DNA of 64,000 nucleotides from Nodosilinea sp. FACHB-131 (GCF_014695395.1 NZ_JACJOF010000013.1:124001-188000); one strand, 5' to 3'. Numbered from the stretch's first letter, positions 36,233-45,774 are shown. Notes: generated by a model not told the origin, from the sequence alone. Made by a program: numbers and translations.

Positions 36233-38269
36233 TTAGATCTGAAATTCGTCTAGGGAGGTCGGGGGAAGTCCTGCAGGGGCGATCGCGCGACTGACCGAGG
36301 CTTTATAGCTCTCTTGCTGGGTAACCATGTCCACAGAAATTGCCTCAAACCACGCCTCTAAACAGCCGAAGGGAGCCGTTAGCTGTAGATTGCCCTCGAG
36401 CTGACCCTGGCCGTTGGGCAGCAAATTGAGCAGCTGACGCGGCTCGTCGGCCAAAGTGCGGGTTTGGGGGTCAGTAATCCACACTTTGAGGTACAGACGG
36501 TTGGGATGAAAGGGCACCCGCAGAGTCACGACTACTGGCTCACCCGCAGTCAGGTCACCCTCTGGCAGCTCTAGGGTGGGCATGGGTGGGGTCACCACCT
36601 CAGGCGGCTCTTCGGTCTCTAGGGCAGGCACCGCTGCCGCTTCTAAATCCCGCAGGGTAGGGTCTTCATCTTCATAGATCACCACCTCGCCAGCAAAAGG
36701 GACAAACGGCGGCGGCTCAGCTGGGGTTTCTACCGGAGTTTCCACCGGGGCAGCGGCAACCTCAGTGCGCTGCTCGATCGCCTCCTGCTGAAGGTTGACG
36801 GCTAGTTGGTTGAGCCGATTCCAGAAGCGATCCTGCAGCTTGAGATCTCTGAACCCCATAGCCTCGTGGGAAATTAGCTGGGGTACCGCGCTGGGGGGTT
36901 TAGGGCTGGCACTAGGGGATGCCTGTCCAGTTAAGACAGCGATGGGGTCATCGGCCTGGGGCGGCGAGGCAATCGGCGGCAAGCTTAGCCCCCGGACTGG
37001 CTCTGGCCTAGACGTAGCGGAGTTGCTCAAACTGTCAGGGCTGCGATCGCTGGGGGGTGGGGGAACAGGGCGCGGTCGGCCCACCAGGGGCAGCGATGGC
37101 TGATGGGCAGCTGCCTCATGGGGAGAGGGGTAGTAAATCCTGGGCGGCAGTTCAGGACTGTTGCGGGGCAGGGTGAGAATGGGCATTTGCCGAGGCGGTG
37201 CCGCCCGGCCGACAATGTCCCAGGTTTTGAGCTCAGGGGTGGGGGGCTGGGGAGAGGCTGGGTCTTCATCCGGCTCTTCGGCAGGAAAGACAACGTCTAG
37301 ACCTGATTCGGTCTCGGCCTGGTTGGCGATCGCATCAAACAGCGAGGCCACATCTACCGTGACCGTAAATCGCTGTAGGGCCGCTATTTCAGTTCCGACA
37401 AAGAGCCCTACTTCTCCCAGCAGCAGCCGGGTCGACAGCTGAGTGGGTACGGTTACGGTCAGCGTCATGGTGCTAGGCAGCATCGCCACCGCCAGCGGCA
37501 CCGGGGCCATGGCCACAGTGACGGCAGTCTGGGGATCCGATAGCCGTAGCACTAGGGTTAGGGGCAAACGAGGTTCACTGTCGGATGGACCTGTCACCGT
37601 TGCCGTTAGCCCTAGGCTTTCGCCAGTGCTGCCCAAGAGCGCGGCGTGGGGCAGCAGCAGCCCGTAGGGCACGGGGGCAGTGGCCGAGCTGCCCAGCTGG
37701 GTTTGAAACGCATCCATAGCAGCCGCTGCGGTCTGGAGGTCAATGACCGGAGCTGGGGCCACTGAGTCTGCTCCGGCGGCTGGGGGAGAAGAGGCGGCGA
37801 TCGCGCCTAAGCCAGCACTGCCGTCGTCGGCAAACCAGTCACCCTCGTCGGCGGAGTCTTGGGCCACTACCTGCAGCTGCACCGCGTAGCGCCAGGGTGC
37901 AGAAGCGTTGGCGGCAGTGGCATCCTCTGGGCTCGGCTCTGGGGCGATCGCGCTAGCGCATTCGATATCCCAAGATCCCTCACCCAGGCGAGTAAAGGGC
38001 ATGACGACCATCAGGCCATTTTCGTTGATCTGGCCCTGGCGACGCAGGGTACGGCGCTGAGGGGGCACGCGATTCGCAGAGCGCTCTGTCCCAGAATCGC
38101 TTTGCGAATCGTGTAGCAGCTGGCCGATCTGAATATGTACCGGAGTATTGGTATGGCTAGTGTGGGCCATTACTCGGTAGCGGCCCTCCAAAATTTCTAC
38201 CTGGGAGGTGTCGAGGGGCAACCAGCTCTGGTCACCCTCCTTTTGCAGCAGAAATTCCCAATACTCCAT
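36233..38269 (-). CDS. Large cyanobacterial hypothetical protein, Pro-rich middle
   Basis: A 678-residue protein. The N-terminal 70 residues form a compact domain (MEYWEFLLQKEGDQSWLPLD, VEILEGRYRVMA) that looks conserved. The middle is long and low in complexity, rich in Pro, Ala, Ser and Glu, with beta-strand-like islands. The last 110 residues (LPEGDLTAGEPVVVTLRVPF, NRLYLKVWITDPQTRTL, FGCLEAWFEAISVDMV) look like an immunoglobulin-like beta domain. No signal peptide. Function unknown. Confidence 0.8.
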   Translation of the reverse strand: MEYWEFLLQKEGDQSWLPLDTSQVEILEGRYRVMAHTSHTNTPVHIQIGQLLHDSQSDSGTERSANRVPPQRRTLRRQGQINENGLMVVMPFTRLGEGSWDIECASAIAPEPSPEDATAANASAPWRYAVQLQVVAQDSADEGDWFADDGSAGLGAIAASSPPAAGADSVAPAPVIDLQTAAAAMDAFQTQLGSSATAPVPYGLLLPHAALLGSTGESLGLTATVTGPSDSEPRLPLTLVLRLSDPQTAVTVAMAPVPLAVAMLPSTMTLTVTVPTQLSTRLLLGEVGLFVGTEIAALQRFTVTVDVASLFDAIANQAETESGLDVVFPAEEPDEDPASPQPPTPELKTWDIVGRAAPPRQMPILTLPRNSPELPPRIYYPSPHEAAAHQPSLPLVGRPRPVPPPPSDRSPDSLSNSATSRPEPVRGLSLPPIASPPQADDPIAVLTGQASPSASPKPPSAVPQLISHEAMGFRDLKLQDRFWNRLNQLAVNLQQEAIEQRTEVAAAPVETPVETPAEPPPFVPFAGEVVIYEDEDPTLRDLEAAAVPALETEEPPEVVTPPMPTLELPEGDLTAGEPVVVTLRVPFHPNRLYLKVWITDPQTRTLADEPRQLLNLLPNGQGQLEGNLQLTAPFGCLEAWFEAISVDMVTQQESYKASVSRAIAPAGLPPTSLDEFQI

Positions 38270-38507
38270 AGTTCAAGCCCCAGTTTAAGTCCTGAGTTTA
38301 AAGTCTGTTCTGGGAGACAAGCCACCCATGATGCTTCAGGATACTCCCTAGAGGCAAACCTGCACTGTTACCCCAGCAAACATTCAGGCCCAAACGGTAG
38401 CAATACCTACAATTTGGCAGAGGCTATCTTCTGTCTCTCTACAGAGGGGGCTGTCTCGGCCTCACCCTAAGATGACGGGTATAACTTTTCACGGAGATGA
38501 TTACATC

Positions 38508-38690
38508 ATGTCTATTGAAGATAGAGCCAAGGCCGCTGCCAAAGACGTTGAAGGCAAGCTCCAAGAAGGTGCCGGTAAGGTGACAGGCGATCGCCAGGCT
38601 CAAGCCGAAGGTAAGGCAAAGCAGGCTGAGTCCGATGTGCGCCACGGTGTAGAAGACGCAAAAGACAACGTCAAGCGCGCCATTGACTAG
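38508..38690 (+). CDS. CsbD family stress protein
   Basis: A 60-residue hydrophilic, helical protein of the CsbD family: MSIEDRAKAAAKDVEGKLQE, then GKVTGDRQAQAEGKAKQAESD. Such proteins are induced by general stress in many bacteria, and their function is unclear. ATG 38508 has CGGAGA upstream and is preferred over 38472. A terminator-like hairpin follows. Confidence 0.9.
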   Translation: MSIEDRAKAAAKDVEGKLQEGAGKVTGDRQAQAEGKAKQAESDVRHGVEDAKDNVKRAID

Positions 38691-38728
38691 GCATTAGCAA
38701 CTCTGCCTAAAGTTGTCTAACTTTTATG

Positions 38729-38757
38729 AGCTCCGATCCATAGAGGGTCGGAGCTTT
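38729..38757 (+). terminator. Terminator after the CsbD gene
   Basis: AGCTCCGATCC pairs with GGTCGGAGCT with one bulge, then TTTT. It sits 38 bases after the stop codon. Confidence 0.7.
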
Positions 38758-38849
38758 TGATTACGGAGGACAGCGGTGCTAACTACTGCCCCCTGGCGCG
38801 TTTTGCATCATTCTCAGCCCTACGCACCGGCGCTTCTGGCTCAATGTGT

Positions 38850-39203
38850 TTAGCTCAGAAGGTCGTTTAGCTCGGCCTCAGTCGCTCGAAACCCAACCAG
38901 GACCGCCTGGCCGTTTTTGACAAACAGGGGGCGTTTCAGCAGCATGGCATCGTTGGTGAAGGCGTTGACCCACTCAGGATCGCCCCAGGTCTGCTTCTCA
39001 TCTCCCAGCGCTCGGTAGGATTGCCCCGAGGTATTGCGCATGGGCTTGCTGCCTAGGCTGTCTACCCAAGCCGCTATCGAGGCACGGCTTGGAGGGTGTT
39101 CTTTGGTATTAATAAAGTCGTAGGCAATGGCGCGACTATCTAGCCATTGCAAGGCTTTTTTGCAGGTGCTACAGGTGGGAATGCCATAGACTGTTAGCGT
39201 CAT
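38850..39203 (-). CDS. ArsC/Spx family thioredoxin-fold protein
   Basis: A 117-residue protein of the ArsC/Spx family. The N-terminal VYGIPTCSTCKKALQWLD holds a CxxC pair (Cys11, Cys14), as in Spx and MgsR, and the C-terminal part has the LLKRPLFVKNGQAVLVGF strand pair. It could be a redox-sensing RNA polymerase partner or a reductase. The CxxC form is more typical of Spx-type proteins than of classical arsenate reductases. No ars genes are nearby. Confidence 0.88.
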   Translation of the reverse strand: MTLTVYGIPTCSTCKKALQWLDSRAIAYDFINTKEHPPSRASIAAWVDSLGSKPMRNTSGQSYRALGDEKQTWGDPEWVNAFTNDAMLLKRPLFVKNGQAVLVGFRATEAELNDLLS

Positions 39204-39319
39204 AGCAGCGCTCAGTTAAGGGATAAATTCAAGCCAAGAACAGGGATTAAAACGCCAAAAACGCCCCGCGATCGAGACGTTTTTGCAGCGCTTAACCTCT
39301 AGTGAGGTAGCCCGTTAGC

Positions 39320-39547
39320 TTAGGTGTCGTACACTCGGCACTCGTCGGCTTCAGGGTTGTTGTCGCAGTAGACTTCTAGAGAGTTTTTATCGGTGCCTTT
39401 CTCGCGCTGGTGAGAGGCTTCCGCCTGAAGCTCTTCTACCGCATCCCAAGCAGCGGCGCACTCCTGGGAGCTGCCGCCGCTGGCATCACAGGCGGCCCGG
39501 GCACCTTCAATTTCTTTTTCAATGCGCTCTTTGATGTTCTCGCTCAT
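39320..39547 (-). CDS. CP12, Calvin-cycle regulatory protein
   Basis: A 75-residue CP12. It bridges GAPDH and phosphoribulokinase in darkness and is opened by thioredoxin. The N-terminal cysteine pair (CDASGGSSQEC), the core AWDAVEELQAEA and the C-terminal pair (YCDNNPEADEC) ending in VYDT are all intact, so both disulfides can form. ATG 39547 has GAAAGGAC upstream. A short A/T-flanked stem at 39257-39284 may terminate it. Confidence 0.95.
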   Translation of the reverse strand: MSENIKERIEKEIEGARAACDASGGSSQECAAAWDAVEELQAEASHQREKGTDKNSLEVYCDNNPEADECRVYDT

Positions 39548-39884
39548 GTCCTTTCTTACCGTTTGTAAACAACTAGCGGGGGCCTGTGGCCTGGTCAGCA
39601 GGGGCAAACTATGGCTTTAGATTGTCAGATCCCAACTCCAGGCTCAGTATACTGCACTGATTCAGAGGCTCTGGCGGTGAAAACTCTACCCCATGGGGGC
39701 AGGGTTACGCCCTTGACAGACCCCCCAATTGGCCCAGACGAGGTCAGTATAAGTACTCATTACTCATTGTACACATCTCCACCATGGCAGGGGTAACCGC
39801 TGAACATTCTGAGCTCAGGTCAATTTACTCAGGGGGAGGAGCAATCCGATCTAGACTGGAACCACCCAAGGAGGGGACTACCCA

Positions 39885-41135
39885 ATGACCGACATTCCCC
39901 AACTAGACCATCCACCCATGGAGTGGGCCAATGCAGTGTCGACCCGTCCCTCCCTTGAGGGGGCAGTGAAGGACGTGGTAGAGCAGCTAAAGCACCGACT
40001 GACGGGGGCCCCTGATCTGGGCATCGTGTTCATTTCGTCGTCGTTTACCAGCGAGTTTGCTCGCCTGCTGCCCCTACTCCACGACCTGTTGCCCATACCG
40101 GCTTTGGTAGGGTGCAGCGGCGGCGGCATTGTAGGCATGGATGACCAAGGCCACCCCCAAGAATTAGAGGACACCCCAGCCTTAAGTCTGACGCTAGCTC
40201 GGCTGCCAGGGGTCACGGTACGAAGCTTTCATCTGTCGAGCGATGACCTGCCGGACTTAGACAGCCCGCCCAATGCCTGGTCTGAGCTAATGGGGGTCGC
40301 GCCAGAAGCGAACCCTCAGTTTATTTTGATGGCTGACCCATTTTCATCCAACGTTACCGACCTGCTCCAGGGGCTTGATTTCGCCTATCCCAGCGGCGTG
40401 AAGATTGGTGGTCTGGCCAGCGTAGACGGGTTCAATCGCCACAGTGGGCTATTTTGCAATCGCACCCTACATACCGAAGGCGCTGTTGGGGTAGCCCTGG
40501 CAGGACCCATCGTGCTTGACACTATTGTGGCCCAGGGCTGCCGCCCCATCGGGCCTGTCTATCGGGTTGATAAAGCCGAGCGCAACATTCTGCTGTCTCT
40601 GAGCGACCCAGCAGACAGCGACTCGGCGCGCCCGCCCCTAGAGCTGCTGCAAGAGCTGTTTGAAACGCTGCCCGAGGGCGATCGCCAGCTGGCCCAGAGT
40701 TCCCTCTTCATCGGCATGGCTCAGGACAGCTTTAAGCTCAGCCTCAACCCAGGAGACTTTTTGATTCGTACGCTGCTGGGGGTTGACCCCAAAATGGGCG
40801 CGATCGCCGTGGGCGATCGGCTGCGCCCCGGGCAGCGAGTGCAGTTTCATCTGCGCGATGCCCACACCTCCGCCACCGATCTCGAAGCCCTACTGCAGCG
40901 CTACCAGCAGCAGGCTCCTGTAGCGATCGCCCCCGCCGGAGCGCTGATGTTTGCCTGCATGGGACGCGGTGCCGGGCTCTATAACCAGGCCAACTTTGAC
41001 TCAGGTCTGTTTGCCCAATATCTGCCCGGGCTCCCCATAGGAGGCTTCTTCTGCGGCGGCGAGATCGGCCCCGTGGGTCAGACGACGTTTCTGCATGGGT
41101 TTACAACGGTGTTTGGCATTTGTCGGCAGCCGTAG
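39885..41135 (+). CDS. FIST domain sensory protein
   Basis: A 416-residue protein with FIST N and FIST C domains. LGIVFISSSFTSEFARLL, ALVGCSGGGIVG and VKIGGLASVDG mark the N part. ALMFACMGRGAGLYNQANFDSGLF and IGGFFCGGEIGPVG mark the C part. FIST domains are thought to sense small ligands such as amino acids. It stands alone without a fused output domain. AAGGAGGGG lies upstream of ATG. Followed by a purine/pyrimidine repeat. Confidence 0.93.
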   Translation: MTDIPQLDHPPMEWANAVSTRPSLEGAVKDVVEQLKHRLTGAPDLGIVFISSSFTSEFARLLPLLHDLLPIPALVGCSGGGIVGMDDQGHPQELEDTPALSLTLARLPGVTVRSFHLSSDDLPDLDSPPNAWSELMGVAPEANPQFILMADPFSSNVTDLLQGLDFAYPSGVKIGGLASVDGFNRHSGLFCNRTLHTEGAVGVALAGPIVLDTIVAQGCRPIGPVYRVDKAERNILLSLSDPADSDSARPPLELLQELFETLPEGDRQLAQSSLFIGMAQDSFKLSLNPGDFLIRTLLGVDPKMGAIAVGDRLRPGQRVQFHLRDAHTSATDLEALLQRYQQQAPVAIAPAGALMFACMGRGAGLYNQANFDSGLFAQYLPGLPIGGFFCGGEIGPVGQTTFLHGFTTVFGICRQP

Positions 41136-41245
41136 GGGTGGGGAGAAGATGAGGGGATGAGGACGTGAGGAAGATGAAGAGGGAGGATCGAAACTTCCCA
41201 GCTTCCTTTATCTTCCTCACCTCCCTTACCTTCCCTATCTCCCCT
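41136..41245. repeat. Purine-rich/pyrimidine-rich inverted element
   Basis: A GA-rich arm (GGGGAGAAGATGAGGGGATG, then GTGAGGAAGATGAAGAGGGA) is followed by a CT-rich arm (TTTATCTTCCTCACCTCCCT, then CTATCTCCCCTCTACC) that pairs imperfectly with it. It lies between the convergent FIST and secreted-protein genes and may terminate both. It shares the GGAAGATGAGG unit with the repeat before ackA. Confidence 0.7.
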
Positions 41246-42139
41246 CTACCGCAATCCCAGCTCCGGGGAAGGGGTCAGGCCATCAATGGTTATTGTGTAG
41301 GTAACAGCGCTAGTGCCAATGCCCTGCCAACCAGTAATAAAACCACCCTCATCGAGAACAGGATGGTGTTGAGGAGTGGTGACGGCAGCATAGTAAACCC
41401 CGCTGGCGGGTAGGGGTGTGGCAGCCAGGTAGGGCTGCTGGCCAGCGATAGTGCGGCCGGAAGACAGCAGTCGACCTGCGGCGTCAAACAAGAACAACTG
41501 GGCGGCATCGTCGGTGTAGAGCAGCCCACGGCGCTGCTGAATAACGGTTAAATCCAGGTTGGCGCTGTCTCCCTGGGCACCCAGAAAGGCGTAGATGTCG
41601 ACCCGACGGCTCACGGCTCCAGTAGTCACACCGCTGCCGCTGCGGGTGTTGACACGCTGGGCCTCGGCTAAGGGGCTGAGGGGAGTGCCGGCGGTCACGC
41701 CCAACCCAGCCTGCCAAAGCGCCTCGTACTGACGCAGGGTTTGATCGGCGGCAACGACGGGGGCACCACGGCCCACGCTAGAGTACACCCCTCGATCAAA
41801 ATCCAGGGGTCGACCGGTATATCCGGGCAGGCCAAACCCAGCGAGCACGGGCTCACAGCCATCGATGGGGTTCACCACCGTTTGGTTTTGACGAAATAGC
41901 TGGATTTGGCGGCGAAACGTCGCAAGCTGGGCGCGAGTCTTGACGGGCAGTTCAGAGACTTGTTCGAGCTGGCTGGTATGGGCGATCGCGGTATCCCAGT
42001 CATTCAAGCAGACCGCTAGCCGCAGAGCATCCTGCAAAATGGCAGTGGATTGGCCGTGGGCTGGGGCGGCAGCCAGCGTCGCCAGCAAGACAACCGTTGC
42101 CCCGTATAACCAAGACCTAACTTTCGTCACCCCTTTCAT
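41246..42139 (-). CDS. Secreted protein with pre-peptidase-like C-terminal domain
   Basis: A 297-residue protein with a signal peptide (LYGATVVLLATLAAAPAHGQ). A helical N-terminal domain follows (LRLAVCLNDWDTAIAHTSQL and LPVKTRAQLATFRRQIQLF), with a disulfide possible between Cys44 and Cys95. The C-terminal 110 residues (VDIYAFLGAQGDSANLDLTV, DAAQLFLFDAAGRLLSSG, LPASGVYYAAVT) resemble bacterial pre-peptidase C-terminal domains. It is probably periplasmic or extracellular. No enzyme domain seen. Confidence 0.75.
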   Translation of the reverse strand: MKGVTKVRSWLYGATVVLLATLAAAPAHGQSTAILQDALRLAVCLNDWDTAIAHTSQLEQVSELPVKTRAQLATFRRQIQLFRQNQTVVNPIDGCEPVLAGFGLPGYTGRPLDFDRGVYSSVGRGAPVVAADQTLRQYEALWQAGLGVTAGTPLSPLAEAQRVNTRSGSGVTTGAVSRRVDIYAFLGAQGDSANLDLTVIQQRRGLLYTDDAAQLFLFDAAGRLLSSGRTIAGQQPYLAATPLPASGVYYAAVTTPQHHPVLDEGGFITGWQGIGTSAVTYTITIDGLTPSPELGLR

Positions 42140-42178
42140 CGCCGCTGACTCCTCTAGATACTGCCCAATCCGTTGGTC

Positions 42179-42904
42179 TCACTGTACCCACAAGTCTACC
42201 GAGGCGCGCCCATAGTGGGCCAAAAACTTGTCGCTGCCGGTTTCTTGTCGCCGCTGCCAGGCCCAAAGCTGATCGCCTAATGAAAAGTGCCACCACTCGT
42301 TAGGGTGACGGCGAAACCCCGCCATCGTCATCACCTGATTGAGCAGGGTGCGGTGAGCGTGAAAGGCTTGCTCAGCCGGGGTCGTGCGGTTGGCAAAATG
42401 GTCGGGGTGCGATCGCGGCGACACCTCATCAATGGGCGACCCCATATCTACCACGCTCCCGCTAGCATCGATCAGCGTCACATCTAGTGCGGCCCCGGTG
42501 CTGTGGGGCGGCGGCGTGGCTGGGTCAGCGCTGGGCATTGCCCAAAACTGCACGACCTCTGCCATCACCTCGTCGCGCTGAGCAGCGGTGAGCGCTTCAG
42601 CCACCCATCCCCGCGCCCGCGCCTGTTCTGCGAGAGTGTGCTCCACCATAAACCGCTGCACCGCCACGGGACGAAAGGCGTCAAAGATTTGTATGCGCCA
42701 GCCCGGTCGCCGCTGCTGAAGCTGATCCTGAGCTTCGGTCAGGGCGGCAAGCACGCCGGTTCTAAGGGAATAGGGCGATTGATTACCGTAGGGGGCTCCT
42801 AGCGCTTGGTAGGGGTGGGGCTGCACCAGGGCAAAACGATCGCGGGGTATGGGCACCAGCGGTTCACCGCGATCGCAGATCGGAATAGCCTGATAGGGTT
42901 TCAT
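42179..42904 (-). CDS. D-alanyl-D-alanine dipeptidase (VanX/DdpX, M15D)
   Basis: A 241-residue zinc dipeptidase of the M15D family. IQIFDAFRPVAVQRFM holds the conserved Arg. PHSTGAALDVTLID is the SxHxxGxAxD-type zinc motif. NEWWHFSLGD supplies the catalytic Glu and the last His. It cleaves D-Ala-D-Ala. No signal peptide, so it is probably cytoplasmic in peptidoglycan recycling. No other van genes are nearby, so vancomycin resistance is not implied. Confidence 0.92.
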   Translation of the reverse strand: MKPYQAIPICDRGEPLVPIPRDRFALVQPHPYQALGAPYGNQSPYSLRTGVLAALTEAQDQLQQRRPGWRIQIFDAFRPVAVQRFMVEHTLAEQARARGWVAEALTAAQRDEVMAEVVQFWAMPSADPATPPPHSTGAALDVTLIDASGSVVDMGSPIDEVSPRSHPDHFANRTTPAEQAFHAHRTLLNQVMTMAGFRRHPNEWWHFSLGDQLWAWQRRQETGSDKFLAHYGRASVDLWVQ

Positions 42905-43189
42905 GGTGCTTTTCCCAGCTTGAAGAATGAGTGAATCGTTAGTTCAATGCCATCATTGCGCTAGTGCTCAACCCCAAAAGCATCGATAGTCAGAATTCAA
43001 CAGGTCGCTGAGGCCGTGACCACAGATGGCTGTGCTAAAGGCAGTCTACCGAATGAACGGCGGCGTATATCGAGACCGCTATAGTAGGGGCTAGCAACTA
43101 GACTTTTAAGCGGCCACCAATTCGGTCAACTTCGCTGAGAACCCGGCTTCTGTGGGCAAAAATGCCTTAGATAATGACCCTATTTTTAT

Positions 43190-43492
43190 ATGGATGGACG
43201 TGAGTTTTACTCCAGCCTGATTCGTCTGCACATTCTTCACCACGCAGCGCAGGCGCCAATTTTTGGCCTTGGCATTATCGAAGAGCTGAGCCGCCACGGT
43301 TACAAACTCAGCGCGGGCACCCTCTACCCCATGCTCCATGACCTGGAGCGCAAAGGCTACCTGGCGTCCGCAGAAGCAAGGGACGGACGCCAGACCCGGC
43401 GTTTTTACTCGGCCACCGAGCTGGGCAAGCGGCAGCTAGAAGATGCCAAACAAAAGGTCAAAGAGCTGTTCGGCGAACTGTTTGAAGATTAA
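43190..43492 (+). CDS. PadR family transcriptional regulator
   Basis: A 100-residue winged-helix regulator. HAAQAPIFGLGIIEELSRHG, LSAGTLYPMLHDLERKGYLAS and RRFYSATELGKRQLE are the PadR signatures. It lies 78 bases upstream of chrA on the same strand. PadR-ChrA pairs occur in other bacteria, so it probably controls the transporter. There is no strong ribosome-binding site before ATG 43190. Confidence 0.93.
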   Translation: MDGREFYSSLIRLHILHHAAQAPIFGLGIIEELSRHGYKLSAGTLYPMLHDLERKGYLASAEARDGRQTRRFYSATELGKRQLEDAKQKVKELFGELFED

Positions 43493-43570
43493 CGTCGTAA
43501 ATGTAGTGCTCGATATAGGGCTTCGTTATCGGATTTCGATACAGTGGCCTCAGCGTTGTTGTTTTGCCCC

Positions 43571-44845
43571 ATGAGCCAGCCACCAGAATTAAATTCTCCA
43601 GCCGTAGAACCGTTCCAGGAAAGTTTATCGGCTCGGTTAAGCGAGCTAGCCCAACTTTTTCTAAAGCTAGGCGCAATTGGTTTTGGCGGTCCCCAGGCCC
43701 ACATTGCCATGATTCACGATGAGGCAGTGGTGCGGCGCGGCTGGCTCAAAGAAGAGCAGTTTCTTGAAGGGGTAGCAATCTGCGAAATGCTGCCCGGTCC
43801 CGCCTCAACCCAAACCGGCATCTATATCGGGTACTTACGAGCGGGGCAGTTGGGGGCGCTGGTGGCTGGCGTTTGCTTTATTTTGCCGGCGTTTTTAATT
43901 GTGCTGACCCTGTCCTGGGCCTACTTTAAATTTCAGGGGGTGCCCCAAATTGAGGACTTGTTTTTGGGCATTTCGCCCGTGGTGATCGCTATTATTTTCG
44001 GCTTCTGCTGGAAGCTGGGCAAAAAGGCGATTAAAGACTGGCAGGGGGTGGCGATCGCTCTTACCGTCATCCTGCTCTCCCTCATCTTTCGCGTCAACAT
44101 CCTACTGCTCTTTTTGGTGGCGGGTCTGGCCGGACTCGTCATCTATCGCCCTACCACTCCACCACCCGCTGGGCCATCTATCCGCACAAGTGCCTGGCTT
44201 ACCCCCCTGCTGCCCATCACCCAGGGCATTCCCAATCTACTAGCGAACCTCCCTGCTGAGCCCATCGCGGTTTCTAGCTTCTGGGGCCTCGATCGCATCC
44301 CAAACTACTTTGTCCCCCTCTCAACCTTCTTTCTCAAGACCGGGGCCTTTATCTTTGGCGGTGGTTTGGTGATCATTCCCTTACTCGAAACGGCAGTGGT
44401 GGATGACTTTGGTTGGATGACCCGCAACCAGTTCATCGACGGTGTCGCCCTGGGAGAACTCACCCCCGGCCCAGTGGTGATCACCGCCGCCTTTGTGGGC
44501 TATAAGGTTGCTGGGGCATTGGGGGCACTGGTCGCCACGATTGCCATCTTTACCCCGTCGTTTTTATTCATTATGTTTGCCTCACCGTTTCTGGTATGGC
44601 TGCGGCAAAACCCCTGGGTCAAAAGCTTTTTGAAAGGGGTAATGCCAGCGGTGTTGGGGGCGATCGCCGCTGCTGCCATACCCCTCGCCGTTGCTGCCCT
44701 AAGACAAGACACTATGCCTCGGACGGTTGTTGCAACCATTGTGGGCCTTGCTGCCCTGATAGCCCTGGTGCGCTTCCGCCGCCCGACCTGGCAACTGGTG
44801 CCCGCCGGAGCGTTAATCGGCTTAATTGCAGGGGCTCTAACTTAA
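43571..44845 (+). CDS. chrA: Chromate transporter ChrA
   Basis: A 424-residue membrane protein with two homologous CHR domains. The first has LGAIGFGGPQAHIAMI, VVRRGWL and EMLPGPASTQTGIYIGY. The second has TGAFIFGGGLVIIPLLE, DDFGWMTRNQF and GELTPGPVVITAAFVGY. About 10-12 spans are expected. It exports chromate; in cyanobacteria sulfate-linked roles have also been proposed. The frame extends to 43544, but ATG 43571 is used. Confidence 0.94.
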   Translation: MSQPPELNSPAVEPFQESLSARLSELAQLFLKLGAIGFGGPQAHIAMIHDEAVVRRGWLKEEQFLEGVAICEMLPGPASTQTGIYIGYLRAGQLGALVAGVCFILPAFLIVLTLSWAYFKFQGVPQIEDLFLGISPVVIAIIFGFCWKLGKKAIKDWQGVAIALTVILLSLIFRVNILLLFLVAGLAGLVIYRPTTPPPAGPSIRTSAWLTPLLPITQGIPNLLANLPAEPIAVSSFWGLDRIPNYFVPLSTFFLKTGAFIFGGGLVIIPLLETAVVDDFGWMTRNQFIDGVALGELTPGPVVITAAFVGYKVAGALGALVATIAIFTPSFLFIMFASPFLVWLRQNPWVKSFLKGVMPAVLGAIAAAAIPLAVAALRQDTMPRTVVATIVGLAALIALVRFRRPTWQLVPAGALIGLIAGALT

Positions 44846-44866
44846 GAAAGGCACCTACTCTCGCTC

Positions 44867-45565
44867 CTAGGTTGTCACCATGCCGTGTTCTAGAGCGAAG
44901 CGCACCAGCTCTGTACGGCTGTTGGTGCCAGTTTTGCTAAACAGGCGGCTGACGTACTTTTCAACGTTGCGCACGCTGGTTTCTAAGCGGCTAGCAATTT
45001 CTTTATTCATCAGCCCCTCGGCTACCAGATCGAGTACGCTCTGTTCGCGGGGGGTGAGGTCAATGCGAATGTCGGAGGCCACCTTGGCAATGCCTCCCTT
45101 CTGGGTCAGCATGGCTTTGATCTCTTCGATCTGGCGAGCCATGACGGCAATATCGGGCACGTCGCCCGCGTCGAGGGTTTGGGCAGCGCGACGGCCCATC
45201 AGGTTGCTGACTACTGCTACCAGTTCTTCGGGGTCGAAGGGTTTAGAGAGATAGGCGTCGCAGCCCGCGTTGTAGCCTTGAATGCGATCGCTGGTCATGC
45301 CCCGCGCCGTCAAAAACAGCACGGGCAGTCCCTTAAAGCGAATGTCGTCGCGCACCTGGGCCAAAAAGGCGTAGCCATCGACCTGGGGCATCATAATGTC
45401 CGAGATTAGGACATCCGGCGTCTCCTGTTGCAGCAGATCCCAGCCTTCCTTCGCATTGCTAGCCGGTCGCACCGTAAAACCGCTGTCTTCTAAATAGGCT
45501 TGCACCGCCTCGCGCAGACCTGGCTCATCGTCTACCAGTAAGATATTCCCGGTTTGCTCAGACAT
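44867..45565 (-). CDS. NarL-type response regulator, Rre1/Ycf29-like
   Basis: A 232-residue response regulator. The receiver domain has the acidic pocket VDDE (12-14) and the phospho-Asp at D56 in DVLISDIMMP, with T and K in FLTARG and YLSKPFD. A linker leads to a LuxR-type helix-turn-helix (LTPREQSVLDLVAEGLMNKEIASRL). RGMTSDRIQGYNAGCDAYLSKPFD resembles Rre1/Ycf29 of cyanobacteria, a stress regulator. The orthology is inferred. Partner kinase not in the window. Confidence 0.9.
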   Translation of the reverse strand: MSEQTGNILLVDDEPGLREAVQAYLEDSGFTVRPASNAKEGWDLLQQETPDVLISDIMMPQVDGYAFLAQVRDDIRFKGLPVLFLTARGMTSDRIQGYNAGCDAYLSKPFDPEELVAVVSNLMGRRAAQTLDAGDVPDIAVMARQIEEIKAMLTQKGGIAKVASDIRIDLTPREQSVLDLVAEGLMNKEIASRLETSVRNVEKYVSRLFSKTGTNSRTELVRFALEHGMVTT

Positions 45566-45664
45566 AACATCGCCCCAGATGACCTATCACTGCTCACTCT
45601 AACTCGGAATTGTCAGGGCAGAATCAGTTCACGCCCGAGAAGACAACGAGACGCCAAAGAATCA

Positions 45665-45707
45665 GGATTTGATCAAATCCGATCTTTAGAGGCTAGGCAG
45701 AATGCCT
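45665..45707. promoter_or_regulatory. Perfect 16-bp palindrome and adjacent dyad
   Basis: GGATTTGATCAAATCC (45665-45680) is a perfect palindrome. AGGCA-GAA-TGCCT follows at 45695-45707. Both lie in the divergent spacer between the response regulator and the small membrane protein gene, about 70-110 bases from each start. A dimeric regulator-binding site is likely. Confidence 0.45.
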
Positions 45708-45774
45708 GACCTTAGAAAGCCGAGACGGCGATCCCACTTCTTGAATCGTTGACCTAACCAGACGGTAACGCAAA

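Noticed and set aside
42179-42904. Vancomycin-resistance function for the VanX-like gene
   Set aside because: No vanH, vanA or vanRS partners; stand-alone dipeptidases are common in recycling.
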